DNA of 49,141 bases from CAYUVA01 sp964448115 [NCBI: uncultured bacterium]. GTDB lineage: Bacteria > CAYUVA01. How positions within the stretch are numbered: position 1 is the first letter of the stretch; every line of letters starts with the position of its first letter. Positions 9,501 through 18,192 of this stretch are shown in pieces. Below the pieces are notes generated by a model. That model saw nothing but the letters and a program-made list of their open reading frames with translations. It was not told where the DNA came from and ran no database searches. The stretch covers positions 7,125 through 56,265 of the forward strand of contig CAYUVA010000029.1 of NCBI GenBank assembly GCA_964448115.1, written 5' to 3'. Both the position numbers and the translations under genes were made by a program.

Positions 9501-10217
9501 ATGGATTTACCTAGCAGCGATTTTAGGATAACATCTTCGTCCATGGACAAGGGCACGCTATATGGCATCATCGCGGTTGTTACATTAACTCTGCTTGGCA
9601 TCGCAACCATGTTCATCCCCTTTGAGCACTCATCCCATGCGCAAACCGAGTCGCGCATCCCTGTCGGAGAGATCAAAGCGGATAATGTCATTGGACAAAC
9701 CTTCATCAGCCGCTACCCGAACCTTTACGCAATCTCTGTTTTTATGGCGACCTACCAAAGAGTGAACCGCTCTATGCTTCAATTTAGACTAAAGGAAAAG
9801 CCTGATTCGCCTGAACCATTGCGCGAGATCTCGGTAAACGCATCGCAGATCGAGGACAACCAGTATTATCGCTTTGAGTTTGTGCCTCTAGCAGCGAGCA
9901 GGAATCGGCATCTTTACTTTGAGTTATCTGCGCCGACCGCCAGCGAGGGGGATGCGGTTACCGCCTGGGCATCGCTGCGCGATTTTTATACAGACGGAAG
10001 CCTGATCATCAATGGCAGGGTTTCTGACGGAGACCTTCGTTTCAGCCTTCACCATCGAGTGCGCGGCTATGAGTTACTGGCAGTATTTTTAGAGCGCGCC
10101 GCCTCGCAGAAGCCGGGCATCTTAGGCAACCGTTGGTTTTACTTGTTTCTCTTATGCACCTATGGTCTAGTCGTATTATTCGTCATATTCCTCACCATCA
10201 GGCAGCTTATAAGCTGA
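9501..10217 (+). CDS. Membrane-anchored protein with extracytoplasmic beta-rich domain
   Basis: The open frame extends back to 9114, but that part overlaps the start of dnaE. The ATG at 9501 (238 residues) or at 9543 is more plausible. There is a hydrophobic helix at the N-terminus (GIIAVVTLTLLGIATMFI) and another at the C-terminus (FYLFLLCTYGLVVLFVIFL), so the middle of about 160 residues should lie outside the cytoplasm. That middle (IGQTF...NLYAISVFMATY...FRLKE...DLRFSLHHR) resembles a beta-sandwich segment I associate with membrane glycosyltransferases of the GT39 type; this is recollection, not a search result. No enzyme motif is present. It could be an accessory subunit of a glycosyltransferase or a surface-binding protein. 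Confidence 0.65.
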   Translation: MDLPSSDFRITSSSMDKGTLYGIIAVVTLTLLGIATMFIPFEHSSHAQTESRIPVGEIKADNVIGQTFISRYPNLYAISVFMATYQRVNRSMLQFRLKEKPDSPEPLREISVNASQIEDNQYYRFEFVPLAASRNRHLYFELSAPTASEGDAVTAWASLRDFYTDGSLIINGRVSDGDLRFSLHHRVRGYELLAVFLERAASQKPGILGNRWFYLFLLCTYGLVVLFVIFLTIRQLIS

Positions 10218-10285
10218 TATTCTTATGTTTTATACTTAGAGGAAAAATACCCTTCCTTTTTCATTTTGATTGCAGATAATAGCAT

Positions 10286-10319
10286 AATTATTGAATAATT
10301 TTATAATTGTTGAACAGTT
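10286..10319. promoter_or_regulatory. Pair of operator-like palindromes
   Basis: AATTATTGAATAATT at 10286-10300 is a perfect 7-1-7 palindrome. AATTGTTGAACAGTT at 10305-10319 is the same design with one mismatch. Their centres are 19 bases apart, close to two helical turns, as for a regulator dimer binding twice. The surrounding DNA is A+T-rich, so chance palindromes are possible. No regulator can be named. Confidence 0.35.
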
Positions 10320-10601
10320 TTAATGATATTTTCTGCTATCCGAATAACTGAATCAACTTTTTGCTAAATATTTGAAAAATATAATTTATCCTCATAATCA
10401 GCTTTATTTATATTTTTTCTTAACTCTTATGAGGTTTTTTGATATATTTCTGAAATCTACTGTAATTTCTTCATTCTATTTTTATTTATGTCATCTCGTT
10501 ACTGGTGTCAAACTTAAAATAACTTTGATCATCTGAGAGTTCATCGACTTCCCCCTTCCCTTTTCTGCTTGGGTGTGGTATGAGTGATTTTTCGAGTTGA
10601 C

Positions 10602-10630
10602 TTGACAATGAAGATATACTCAAATAATAA
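10602..10630 (+). promoter_or_regulatory. Candidate dsr promoter
   Basis: A consensus -35 TTGACA at 10602-10607 and a weak -10 TAATAA at 10625-10630 are spaced by 17 bases. They lie about 57 bases ahead of the dsrA start, in the right orientation. The -35 is perfect; the -10 matches only partly. Confidence 0.4.
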
Positions 10631-10686
10631 TGTTTGTTGTCTCTAGCGAGTGAATAGTTGAAGCACCTTCTAGAAAAGGAGAGAAA

Positions 10687-11901
10687 ATGGGCGACAAGAA
10701 ATACCCGCTAATTGAAGAACTGGAAAAGGGACCCTGGCCGAGCTTCGTTAAAGAAATCAAGAAAGCTGCGGCGAAAAACGAGATGGCTGAGGATCTCTTA
10801 GGGCAGTTGGAGACATCCTACGAGGAGAAGATAGGACACTGGAAGCACGGCGGAATCGTCGGCGTACTCGGTTACGGTGGTGGAGTAATCGGAAGATATT
10901 CCGATATCCCAGATAAGTACCCCAAGATATCACACTTCCACACCATGCGTATCAACATGCCCTCTGGTTGGTTCTACACCAGCGAGAAGCTCAGAACGAT
11001 ATGCGACATCTGGGATCGCCACGGCTCAGGCATAACTAACATGCACGGCTCTACAGGCGACATCATCTTTTTGGGCACTGTAACCGATGAGCTTGAGCCG
11101 ACCTTTGCAGATCTGACCAAAGCTGGATTCGACCTGGGTGGGTCTGGTTCGGTGCTGCGGACTCCCAGTGCCTGCAACGGCATGGCTCGCTGCGAGTGGG
11201 CTTGCTACGACACGCTCAAGGTCTGCAATGCGCTAACTCATGAGTACCAGGATGAGCTTCACCGCCCCATGTTCCCCTACAAGTTCAAGTTCAAGTTTGC
11301 CGGCTGCCCCAATGACTGCGTGGCTTCCATAGCCAGAGCGGATCTTTCGGTTATCGGCACCTGGCGAGATAACATCCAGATAGATCAGGACGCAGTAGCT
11401 GAATATGCCGCAACCGGCATGGATATTCAGGGCGATATCATCGAGAGATGCCCAACCAGATGTATGAAGTTCGACGGCAAGAAGATCCAGATTGACAACC
11501 GCTACTGTAACCGCTGTATGCACTGCATCAACAAGATGCCCAAGGCTCTAAAGCCTGGCAAAGACAGAGGCGCCTGCATCCTGCTCGGTGGCAAGGCTCC
11601 TATCATGGAAGGCGCGCTGCTTTCCTCGGTGCTGATTCCATTTATGAAGATCGAACCTCCCTACGACGAATTGAAGGATCTCATCGATCGCATCTGGGAG
11701 TTGTGGAGCGAGGAAGGTAAAAACCGGGAGCGCGTTGGCGAATATATGCAGCGCATCGGACTAGGAAACTTCCTAGAGGAGATCGGCGTTGAACCTCACC
11801 CGGATATGGTAAACCACCCCAGGGAGAACCCCTACATCTTCTTCGAGGAGTACCTCGTTGAGGATGATGAAGAAGAAGTTGAAGATGAAGAAGAAGAATA
11901 G
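10687..11901 (+). CDS. dsrA: Dissimilatory sulfite reductase, alpha subunit
   Basis: With DsrB this forms the cytoplasmic alpha2beta2 siroheme enzyme that reduces sulfite in sulfate/sulfite respiration. The sulfite-reductase cluster pattern Cys-x5-Cys (163, 169) and Cys-x3-Cys (207, 211; GCPNDC) is intact. An inserted ferredoxin domain follows with CPTRC and [15 protein letters not shown]. The length (404) is usual for the catalytic part, but the protein ends in an extra, almost wholly acidic tail of about 18 residues ([14 protein letters not shown]). A strong AAGGAG at 10676-10681 sits five bases ahead of the ATG. The gene is followed by dsrB after 61 bases. Confidence 0.97.
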   Translation: MGDKKYPLIEELEKGPWPSFVKEIKKAAAKNEMAEDLLGQLETSYEEKIGHWKHGGIVGVLGYGGGVIGRYSDIPDKYPKISHFHTMRINMPSGWFYTSEKLRTICDIWDRHGSGITNMHGSTGDIIFLGTVTDELEPTFADLTKAGFDLGGSGSVLRTPSACNGMARCEWACYDTLKVCNALTHEYQDELHRPMFPYKFKFKFAGCPNDCVASIARADLSVIGTWRDNIQIDQDAVAEYAATGMDIQGDIIERCPTRCMKFDGKKIQIDNRYCNRCMHCINKMPKALKPGKDRGACILLGGKAPIMEGALLSSVLIPFMKIEPPYDELKDLIDRIWELWSEEGKNRERVGEYMQRIGLGNFLEEIGVEPHPDMVNHPRENPYIFFEEYLVEDDEEEVEDEEEE

Positions 11902-11962
11902 AACAACCTGTTGGAAACAATGAAAGGTAACCATGAATTCAATCTTTCGGAGGTTAACATAA

Positions 11963-13036
11963 ATGGCTGAAGACAGAATCACCGATATTGGACCACCTAA
12001 TTACGAGGACTTTCTACCGCCGGTAATCAAGAAGAACTACGGCAAATGGAAGTACCATGAGATCATAAAAGCCGGGGTTATGTTCCATGAGGCAGAAAGT
12101 GGAGATCGGATCTACACGGTAAGAGCTGCTACTCCAAGATTGGCTGCAACCGCGACAATTAGGCTATTCGCCGACCTTGCTGACAAGTATTGCGACGGAT
12201 ACCTGCGATGGACCAGCCGCAACAATGTCGAGTTTCTACTTACCAATCCGGATAACATCGATCCCCTGATCGAGGATCTCCAGAAGGAAGGTTACCTGGT
12301 CGGCGGTATGGGCAGGGCTATCTCCAATATCGTGCATACCCAGGGCTGGGTACACTGCCACTCGGCAGCCACAGATGCATCTGGTATCGTCAAGTCGGTA
12401 ATGGATGAGCTGGCTGAATACTTTACTACTAAGGATCTTCCAGGCAAACTGAGAATTGCCTTGGCTTGCTGCCTGAACATGTGCGGCGCAGTGCATTGCT
12501 CGGATATAGCCATCTTGGGTGTTCACAGAAGACCACCGACCATCCTGCACGACACTCTGCGCAAGCTGTGCGAGATCCCGACCACCATCGCCTCCTGCCC
12601 GACAGGTGCTATTCGGACGGCAACGGTAAACGGGCAACCGAGCGTCGAAGTTGAGGAGGATCTCTGCATGTTCTGTGCGAACTGCTATACGGTCTGCCCC
12701 TCCATGCCTCTTAACGATCCGCTCAACGATGGTCTGTCAATCTGGGTTGGTGGCAAGGTCTCCAATGCAAGGAGCGCTCCCAAGTTCTCCAAGCTGGCAA
12801 TTCCTTATATTCCAAATAATCCACCGAGGTGGCCCGAGGTGGTTGATGCTGTAAAGAAAATCGTCGAGGTCTGGCTGAAGAATGCCAAGAAGGATGAAAG
12901 ACTCGGTGAGCTTATCGATAGGATCGGCTGGACAAGGTTCTTCAAAATGGCTGATATCGAGTTCACCAAGTATCATATCGATGATTTCAAGTTTGCTGGT
13001 ACAACCTACAAGAAGACCACCCAACTATTCTACTAG
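11963..13036 (+). CDS. dsrB: Dissimilatory sulfite reductase, beta subunit
   Basis: This is the second subunit of the DsrAB heterotetramer (357 residues, normal size). Cysteine clusters include Cys132 and the [15 protein letters not shown] segment (169-179), followed by a ferredoxin domain with CPTGAI and [16 protein letters not shown] that carries [4Fe-4S] clusters. A clear CGGAGG ribosome site lies ahead of the ATG. It sits between dsrA and dsrD in the order usual for sulfate and sulfite reducers. Together with dsrD this favours the reductive over the sulfur-oxidising version of the pathway. Confidence 0.97.
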   Translation: MAEDRITDIGPPNYEDFLPPVIKKNYGKWKYHEIIKAGVMFHEAESGDRIYTVRAATPRLAATATIRLFADLADKYCDGYLRWTSRNNVEFLLTNPDNIDPLIEDLQKEGYLVGGMGRAISNIVHTQGWVHCHSAATDASGIVKSVMDELAEYFTTKDLPGKLRIALACCLNMCGAVHCSDIAILGVHRRPPTILHDTLRKLCEIPTTIASCPTGAIRTATVNGQPSVEVEEDLCMFCANCYTVCPSMPLNDPLNDGLSIWVGGKVSNARSAPKFSKLAIPYIPNNPPRWPEVVDAVKKIVEVWLKNAKKDERLGELIDRIGWTRFFKMADIEFTKYHIDDFKFAGTTYKKTTQLFY

Positions 13037-13048
13037 GGGTGAAAAGCT

Positions 13049-13300
13049 ATGGGTAAACCTACAATTGATGAATTGGCTGATGCCATGTATGAGATGGTCA
13101 AGGAAGCCACTGGGCGCAAGAAGCTCAAGCCTATGGATCTTATAAAGGCAGCCAAAGATAAGTTTGGCGATGAGAATGTTGATAAGAAAGATGGCAAAAA
13201 AGCTATAAACAAGCTCATCGATGAAGGTCGTTGCGTTTACACCTACTTTGGGGGCAGCTTCGTAGAACTGCCTCACAAGGACGGCGCTGCCAACGAATAG
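13049..13300 (+). CDS. dsrD: DsrD, activator of dissimilatory sulfite reductase
   Basis: A small basic protein of 83 residues with the winged-helix-like fold pattern of DsrD, containing KKLKPMDLIKAAKD and CVYTYFGGSFVELP. It lies 12 bases after dsrB with a ribosome site (GGGGTGAAAAGCT) in the gap, so it is translated from the same message. DsrD is reported to stimulate DsrAB activity and is typical of sulfite-reducing rather than sulfur-oxidising organisms. A strong terminator follows at once. Confidence 0.93.
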   Translation: MGKPTIDELADAMYEMVKEATGRKKLKPMDLIKAAKDKFGDENVDKKDGKKAINKLIDEGRCVYTYFGGSFVELPHKDGAANE

Positions 13301-13356
13301 ATCGCCAGGCCATCGTTTGAAATAAGAACAACATAAGCCGATTCAGTTAAAATTAT

Positions 13357-13399
13357 GGAACAGGGAACTTTTCATAGTATAGTTCTCTGTTCCTTTTTT
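13357..13399 (+). terminator. Strong Rho-independent terminator after dsrD
   Basis: Arms GGAACAGGGAACT (13357-13369) and AGTTCTCTGTTCC (13381-13393) pair over 13 positions with one G-T wobble, around an 11-base loop, and are followed by six T. This closes the dsrABD message. The dsrN start codon lies only five bases beyond the T-run, so readthrough here would control dsrN. Confidence 0.9.
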
Positions 13400-13404
13400 C
13401 TTGT

Positions 13405-14871
13405 ATGAACCAAGGCAATAAATTAAAGAAAAACTCTAAGGATATAGAATTATCTTCCGATGAAAGCAGATATAATTCAGCACCTCTCCCCTACCCTCGC
13501 ATTGTGATAGCTGGGGCGAGTGGAGATTCGGGCAAGACCCTGATTTCACTCGGATTGTTATCTTATTTCTTAAGTCAAGGCATGTCCCTGGCTGCCTTCA
13601 AGAAGGGACCAGATTACATAGACTCAGCCTGGCTCGGAGAGGCTATACAGGGCAAGGCACGCAATCTCGACCCCTTTCTTATGGGGGAAGATTCCCTGCT
13701 TAGTTGCTTCTTGACAAGCGCATCAGGGAAGGAATTGAGCATTATCGAGGGAAATCGTGGTTTATGCGATGGTGTTGATGTGGAGGGGAGCTTCAGCACT
13801 GCCAAGCTCGCCAGATTGCTGGATGCACCGGTTATCCTGATAGTAAATGTAACCAAGATGACGCGGACATGCGCAGCATTGGTGCTCGGCTGCAAGATGA
13901 TGGAACCGGAGGTAAACATTGCCGGGGTGATCCTTAACAAGGTAGCCGGAACCAGGCATGGCAGGGTGGCAGGTCAAGCTATCGAATCTTACACCGGCAT
14001 CCCTATAGTCGGCAGCGTGCCCAAATTATCCGAAGACTTTCTTCCCAGCAGGCACCTCGGCTTGATAATGCCTCGTGAGCATCCCAGGTTCGGCGATATG
14101 ATACATCGAATCGAGTCGAAGATCATCGATCACATCAATGTAGATCGCATCTTAGAGATAGCTCGCTCTGCAAGCGTAATGCAATCGGTTCCAGTTGACC
14201 TGTTTGGTGAGGCAGTTGCTGATGAAAAGTCGGTGCGCATCGCCTTTTTTTGCGACCAGGCTTTTTCTTTTTATTATCCTGAAAATCTGGAAGCACTCGT
14301 GCATCACGGCGCTGAGCTGGTGCCCGTGTCCTCCATAGATGCTGATCAGCTACCGAATGATATCCAGGGGCTTTATATAGGCGGTGGATTTCCTGAGCTT
14401 CTCGCCGAGCGCGTCTCCTCCAACCAATCGTTGCGTCGTTCTGTAAAGGATGCTGCCGAGGCAGGCTTACCTATCTATGCGGAATGTGGCGGGATGGTGT
14501 ATCTTTCTGATGAGCTTTTCTGGGAGGAGCGACAGTTCCCCATGGCAGGCGTGCTTCCAATCAGCATTCGTATGCACCCTAAGCCGCAAGGGCACGGGTA
14601 TTCAGAGATTTTGGTGGATAGAGACAACCCGTTTTTCAACATGGGCGAACGCCTTTTGGGGCATGAATTTCACTACTCGCGCATAGTATCGGGATTCGAG
14701 AAGATATACACGGTCTATAAACTAAAGAAAGGAACCGGCTGCTACGAGATGCGCGATGGGATTACATACAAGAATGTCCTGGCAAGCTATGTGCATCTTC
14801 ATGCTCTTGGATCAAGCAGTTGGGCGCCCGGTTTCGTACAAGCAGCAGTTCGATATAAAAAAGGATCATAA
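13405..14871 (+). CDS. dsrN: DsrN-like cobyrinate/siroheme a,c-diamide synthase
   Basis: A 488-residue glutamine amidotransferase of the CobB/CbiA family. The N-terminal ATP-binding synthetase half has GASGDSGKT near residue 37 and FKKGPDYID. The C-terminal triad-type GATase half has YIGGGFPEL and the nucleophile AECGGMVYL. CbiA amidates cobyrinate with glutamine and ATP. Next to dsr genes the homologue DsrN is thought to amidate siroheme to the siroheme amide found in DsrAB. No cobalamin genes are adjacent, so DsrN is the better reading, though CbiA cannot be excluded. The annotated ATG has no clear ribosome site because the terminator occupies that place; a downstream start is possible. Confidence 0.82.
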   Translation: MNQGNKLKKNSKDIELSSDESRYNSAPLPYPRIVIAGASGDSGKTLISLGLLSYFLSQGMSLAAFKKGPDYIDSAWLGEAIQGKARNLDPFLMGEDSLLSCFLTSASGKELSIIEGNRGLCDGVDVEGSFSTAKLARLLDAPVILIVNVTKMTRTCAALVLGCKMMEPEVNIAGVILNKVAGTRHGRVAGQAIESYTGIPIVGSVPKLSEDFLPSRHLGLIMPREHPRFGDMIHRIESKIIDHINVDRILEIARSASVMQSVPVDLFGEAVADEKSVRIAFFCDQAFSFYYPENLEALVHHGAELVPVSSIDADQLPNDIQGLYIGGGFPELLAERVSSNQSLRRSVKDAAEAGLPIYAECGGMVYLSDELFWEERQFPMAGVLPISIRMHPKPQGHGYSEILVDRDNPFFNMGERLLGHEFHYSRIVSGFEKIYTVYKLKKGTGCYEMRDGITYKNVLASYVHLHALGSSSWAPGFVQAAVRYKKGS

Positions 14872-15933
14872 GAAACCTTGTCCCTTCAGAATCTCCATCA
14901 GGTATCTACCTGTTTTTGAGATATCCCATTTTTTATGATGATCAGGAGCAAGGCTGCACAGGCTCTCATAAAGCGATTCGCTTTCCATGATCCGGAAAAT
15001 AAGCTCTGCTATCGTGGCATGATCCTTTTTATGTATCAAAATCCCCGCATTTTGGAGCGTATCGGGAATAGCGCCTGCCGCATAGGCAATAATAGGCAGC
15101 CCAAAGTAGTTCGCCTCCAACAAGGGCACACAGAATCCCTCGTGTTCGCTCATCGAGATGAGCAGATGGCTGTTACGCATCAGGGTGCAAAGGTCGCGGT
15201 GATCCAGCTTACCCATGAAATAAGCCTCGTGTAGATGCAGCCGCTCAGCCATATTAAGAAGCCTGTAATAATAGCTTTCCAGGTGATCGAACTTGCCGAC
15301 CATGATTAGTCTTGCTCGATCGGTCAAAGTCCGGCTCAGGATCGCAAATATCTTCAGGATATCCTCATAGCACTTGTTTGGCGATATCCGTCCCACATGA
15401 AGTATATTGAAGCGACCATCGTCGAATATGCTTTTAAGCACTGGATTATCGGGCACATCGAACTTCGAGTAATCAACCCCAAAGGGGAGCACATCGGTGT
15501 TTTGAAAGCCCCGCTCTTTCAGTTCACTCTCATTAAAAGCCGAATCTGCAAGCGCGAGGTCCACAGTCTCTTTAAGATACGCAAGATGATCCCTCCCTGC
15601 AATCGACATGCGCACCAGCACCTCGTCTAGCTCCTTGAAGTACTTTGCCGGGGTAACATTGTGATAGATCATCACCTTTTTCCCCTTGGCATCATGCAGT
15701 TGGTGGGACAGGAAGCTGGGTATGGCGTAATGGAGAATATTTATCGCATCCTCGGTGTCATACTCGGCAAAGCGTCTGCTCGGGATGCCCAATGGCGCTC
15801 GCGGGGGGTCGGCATCGATATAAAATACATTCGATTCGAATCCCTGCCCTGCAAAGAAGCGCATCAAAGCAAGCGCATTATCGCCGGTGGCATCACCATC
15901 GTGCCAGGCGGGCAACATCTGGTTTATTCGCAT
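14866..15933 (-). CDS. GT4-family glycosyltransferase
   Basis: A GT-B fold glycosyltransferase of 355 residues. The C-terminal half has FNILHVGRISPNK and the donor-site E-x7-E motif within SEHEGFCVPLLEANYFGLP, as in family GT4 retaining enzymes that use nucleotide sugars. The N-terminal acceptor half contains VMIYHNVTPAKYF, which recurs almost unchanged in the upstream neighbour, so the two are paralogues. It overlaps that neighbour by 41 bases, with GAGG seven bases ahead of the ATG, implying coupled translation. It probably builds a surface glycan; donor and acceptor are unknown. Its end overlaps the convergent dsrN end by six bases. Confidence 0.88.
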   Translation of the reverse strand: MRINQMLPAWHDGDATGDNALALMRFFAGQGFESNVFYIDADPPRAPLGIPSRRFAEYDTEDAINILHYAIPSFLSHQLHDAKGKKVMIYHNVTPAKYFKELDEVLVRMSIAGRDHLAYLKETVDLALADSAFNESELKERGFQNTDVLPFGVDYSKFDVPDNPVLKSIFDDGRFNILHVGRISPNKCYEDILKIFAILSRTLTDRARLIMVGKFDHLESYYYRLLNMAERLHLHEAYFMGKLDHRDLCTLMRNSHLLISMSEHEGFCVPLLEANYFGLPIIAYAAGAIPDTLQNAGILIHKKDHATIAELIFRIMESESLYESLCSLAPDHHKKWDISKTGRYLMEILKGQGFL

Positions 15934-17002
15934 CTAGAGCCTCGTCTATAATTTTTTTTAATTTAGACTCAAAGTCATAATCCTCAAGTTGTACAAGCCT
16001 TTGTCGCTGGGTTTTAATTACCTCTTGAGAAAGCTTCTCATCGGTACATAGCTTTGATACCAGCCCGGCGATCTCCGGGGGATTCTTTATCGTTAATCGT
16101 ATCCCCGCATTGCCCATAGTTTCGGGTATGGCTCCAGCCAGGTAGGCAATGACCGGGATGTCCGCCTGGAAAGCCTCTATCAGGGGTACGCAGAAGCCCT
16201 CATGTTCGCTGAGGCACAGGAAGACATCTGCCAATTGATAATAAGCAGCCAGGTCTCCATCGCTGATATGCCCGGTGAAATATACATCGCTGAGGCTATA
16301 TTTCTCCTTGAGGCTCAGCAGCTTGTAGTAGTATGGCTTAAAGGGTCCATGATCACCGACTACAAAGAGCCTAGCGTTTGGATGATATTGGCGCTTGAGA
16401 TAGTAAAATACTTCCAGGAGATCCTCCTGTTTCTTATTTGGAGTTATTCGCCCCACGAATATGATGTTAGGGCCACGGCCGGCAAACATTCTTATGATGG
16501 TGGGATTCGGGGCAACCCTTGAGGTAACCGGCTGCACCTTTATGGGCAAAACATCTGTGTCATCGAACCCTAGATGTTCAAGGTCTTTGCGGTTGAACTC
16601 AGAGTCTCCCACCGCGATAGTGCATCGCTTGGATAGCTGCACCAGCCGCCGCCACCCCTCTAAGGTGCGATTCACCAGCTCATCATTAACGCCATAAAAG
16701 TACTTAGCGGGCGTCATGTTATGGTAGATAAGCACCAGGCGGTTGGGCATCTTGTAGAGATACTCAGAGATGATGCCACCCACGCTATAGTGGTAAATAA
16801 GGATATCATCGCCGCCGTTCTCCGTGGGATAATCGACGAATCTTTTCGCTAATCCCCTGACCTTGGGGTGGATCACCTCGGCGAAGATCTCGGATTCAAA
16901 TCCCCATCCCATAAGCACCCTCTGGATATAAAGTGCATAATTGCCGATTGCATCTCCAAAGGAGAAGCCGGGCATGAACTGATGTACGGCAGGCTTGGTC
17001 AA
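15893..17002 (-). CDS. GT4-family glycosyltransferase (paralogue of its neighbour)
   Basis: A 369-residue GT-B protein with NIIFVGRITPNKKQEDLLE and the donor motif SEHEGFCVPLIEAFQADIP. It shares the layout and the segment LIYHNMTPAKYFYGVNDE with the next gene, consistent with tandem duplication and divergence. Its start overlaps the preceding stop by four bases (ATGA), so it belongs to a translationally coupled group of four. Catalytic glutamates are present, so it should be active. The sugar and acceptor are not evident. Confidence 0.88.
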   Translation of the reverse strand: MTKPAVHQFMPGFSFGDAIGNYALYIQRVLMGWGFESEIFAEVIHPKVRGLAKRFVDYPTENGGDDILIYHYSVGGIISEYLYKMPNRLVLIYHNMTPAKYFYGVNDELVNRTLEGWRRLVQLSKRCTIAVGDSEFNRKDLEHLGFDDTDVLPIKVQPVTSRVAPNPTIIRMFAGRGPNIIFVGRITPNKKQEDLLEVFYYLKRQYHPNARLFVVGDHGPFKPYYYKLLSLKEKYSLSDVYFTGHISDGDLAAYYQLADVFLCLSEHEGFCVPLIEAFQADIPVIAYLAGAIPETMGNAGIRLTIKNPPEIAGLVSKLCTDEKLSQEVIKTQRQRLVQLEDYDFESKLKKIIDEALDANKPDVARLARW

Positions 17003-18192
17003 CGACCGAGCACCTCCTCGATAAGCGAGACGATCTTGTCCTCGATGGTCTGCCAGTTATAGTTTTCTTTTATGTAAGCACATCCGGATTCTCCCATTCG
17101 TTGCCTTATCTGCGGGTTTTTCAAGAGAAACTCCACGGTAGCACGAAACTCTGGGTAATTCTCATAATAAAGCCCGCCGTTGCTTCTTATGGTCTGTCCC
17201 TTAGTTACCGCACAGCGTCCGTTTACCAGGGTTGCCTTGCCCATAACCCATGCCTCCAGGATTACAATCGACAAGCTCTCGTAGAAGCTAGGGAGAATGA
17301 GAAATTCACAGGCTGATAGCGCATCGTACTTGTCCTGATCATCGATGTAGCCAATATGTCGAATCTTGGGGTGTTCAGGGATAGAAAGAGCAGGGGTTCC
17401 AGCCAAAACCAAATGGACATCGAGCGCGGCGTTATCCATCAGCCGGGTAAAATAGGTAAAAAGCTCCTCGCAGCCCTTGTTTCGGTCTATCCTGCCAATA
17501 TATAGAACGAACGGTTCAGTGATATTATAATTTTTCCGAAATCGCTCCCCATCAACACTAGCGGGAGGATCAATAGGAGAGCCGATGATGCGGTTGGGTA
17601 TTTTATCTGCCGGTGAAAAGCGCAGTACCAGCTCTCTCTCCTCTGGGGTCAGGTAAAGTATCCCAGCAACCTTGGGGAAGATCTCCTTGAATATCTCCAA
17701 TCGCAGTGCGGGATCGTCCTCTGCGGTGGGGACGAGGATTGTCTTTCCAGGCAGCATGGTTACGGTCTGGTAGGCAGTGTAATATCGAAAGCTGTAGGCG
17801 ATGATGCCATGAAATAGATGATGGTCTTTCTTGAGATACTTCACCAGGGCGGGGCAGTAGGGACCATTTTCCTTTACCCATTGCAGTTCCTGCTTCCGGG
17901 TGTGTTCAGTCTCGAATACATCAGCGGACAGCCAACTGAAGCGCCTGAGTCTCCTTTGCCTTTTAACCTTGAAGCGAGTAACCTTGATATTGTTTACCAG
18001 GTCATCTCCAGGCGGATATTTATTGCTCCAGCTTATGTAATCCTCGGCACAGGTGGTCAGAACATGGATTTCATACTTGTCTGATAATCTTTCAGCGATC
18101 CAGCGACAGTGGGTCTCAGCCCCGCCGCCTACCTCAAGCCCATAGCGCTGAACAACAAAGGCAAGTCGTTTTTTTGCTTGTTTTGCTTTCAT
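16999..18192 (-). CDS. GT4-family glycosyltransferase
   Basis: A 397-residue GT-B glycosyltransferase, less like the two downstream ones. The N-terminus KKRLAFVVQRYGLEVGGGAE is the typical glycine-rich acceptor-side loop. The C-terminal half has FVLYIGRIDRNKGCEELF and the E-x7-E region LPSFYESLSIVILEAWVMGK. It begins with a four-base overlap of the coiled-coil gene and ends with a four-base overlap into the next transferase. This indicates a single message for assembly of one glycan or lipid-linked oligosaccharide. Confidence 0.9.
   Translation of the reverse strand: MKAKQAKKRLAFVVQRYGLEVGGGAETHCRWIAERLSDKYEIHVLTTCAEDYISWSNKYPPGDDLVNNIKVTRFKVKRQRRLRRFSWLSADVFETEHTRKQELQWVKENGPYCPALVKYLKKDHHLFHGIIAYSFRYYTAYQTVTMLPGKTILVPTAEDDPALRLEIFKEIFPKVAGILYLTPEERELVLRFSPADKIPNRIIGSPIDPPASVDGERFRKNYNITEPFVLYIGRIDRNKGCEELFTYFTRLMDNAALDVHLVLAGTPALSIPEHPKIRHIGYIDDQDKYDALSACEFLILPSFYESLSIVILEAWVMGKATLVNGRCAVTKGQTIRSNGGLYYENYPEFRATVEFLLKNPQIRQRMGESGCAYIKENYNWQTIEDKIVSLIEEVLGR

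Larger units (their letters stand above)
10218..10686. promoter_or_regulatory. A+T-rich control region upstream of dsrA
   Basis: The 469 bases contain no gene. They hold two adjacent operator-like palindromes at 10286-10319, an A/T palindrome at 10368-10382 and a promoter-like pair at 10602-10630. The length and composition suggest that regulation of the dsr genes is concentrated here. Confidence 0.5.

Noticed and set aside
12236-12637. 133-codon open frame on the minus strand
   Set aside because: Lies wholly inside dsrB, antisense, and has no recognisable protein features; it is a shadow of the coding strand.
10687-13300. Sulfur-oxidising (reverse) Dsr system
   Set aside because: dsrD is present and dsrEFH is absent, the pattern of reductive systems; a phylogeny of DsrAB would decide finally.
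13405-14871. cbiA of a cobalamin pathway
   Set aside because: No other cobalamin biosynthesis gene is nearby and the gene follows dsrABD, so DsrN is the better call; CbiA is kept as an alternative in the entry.
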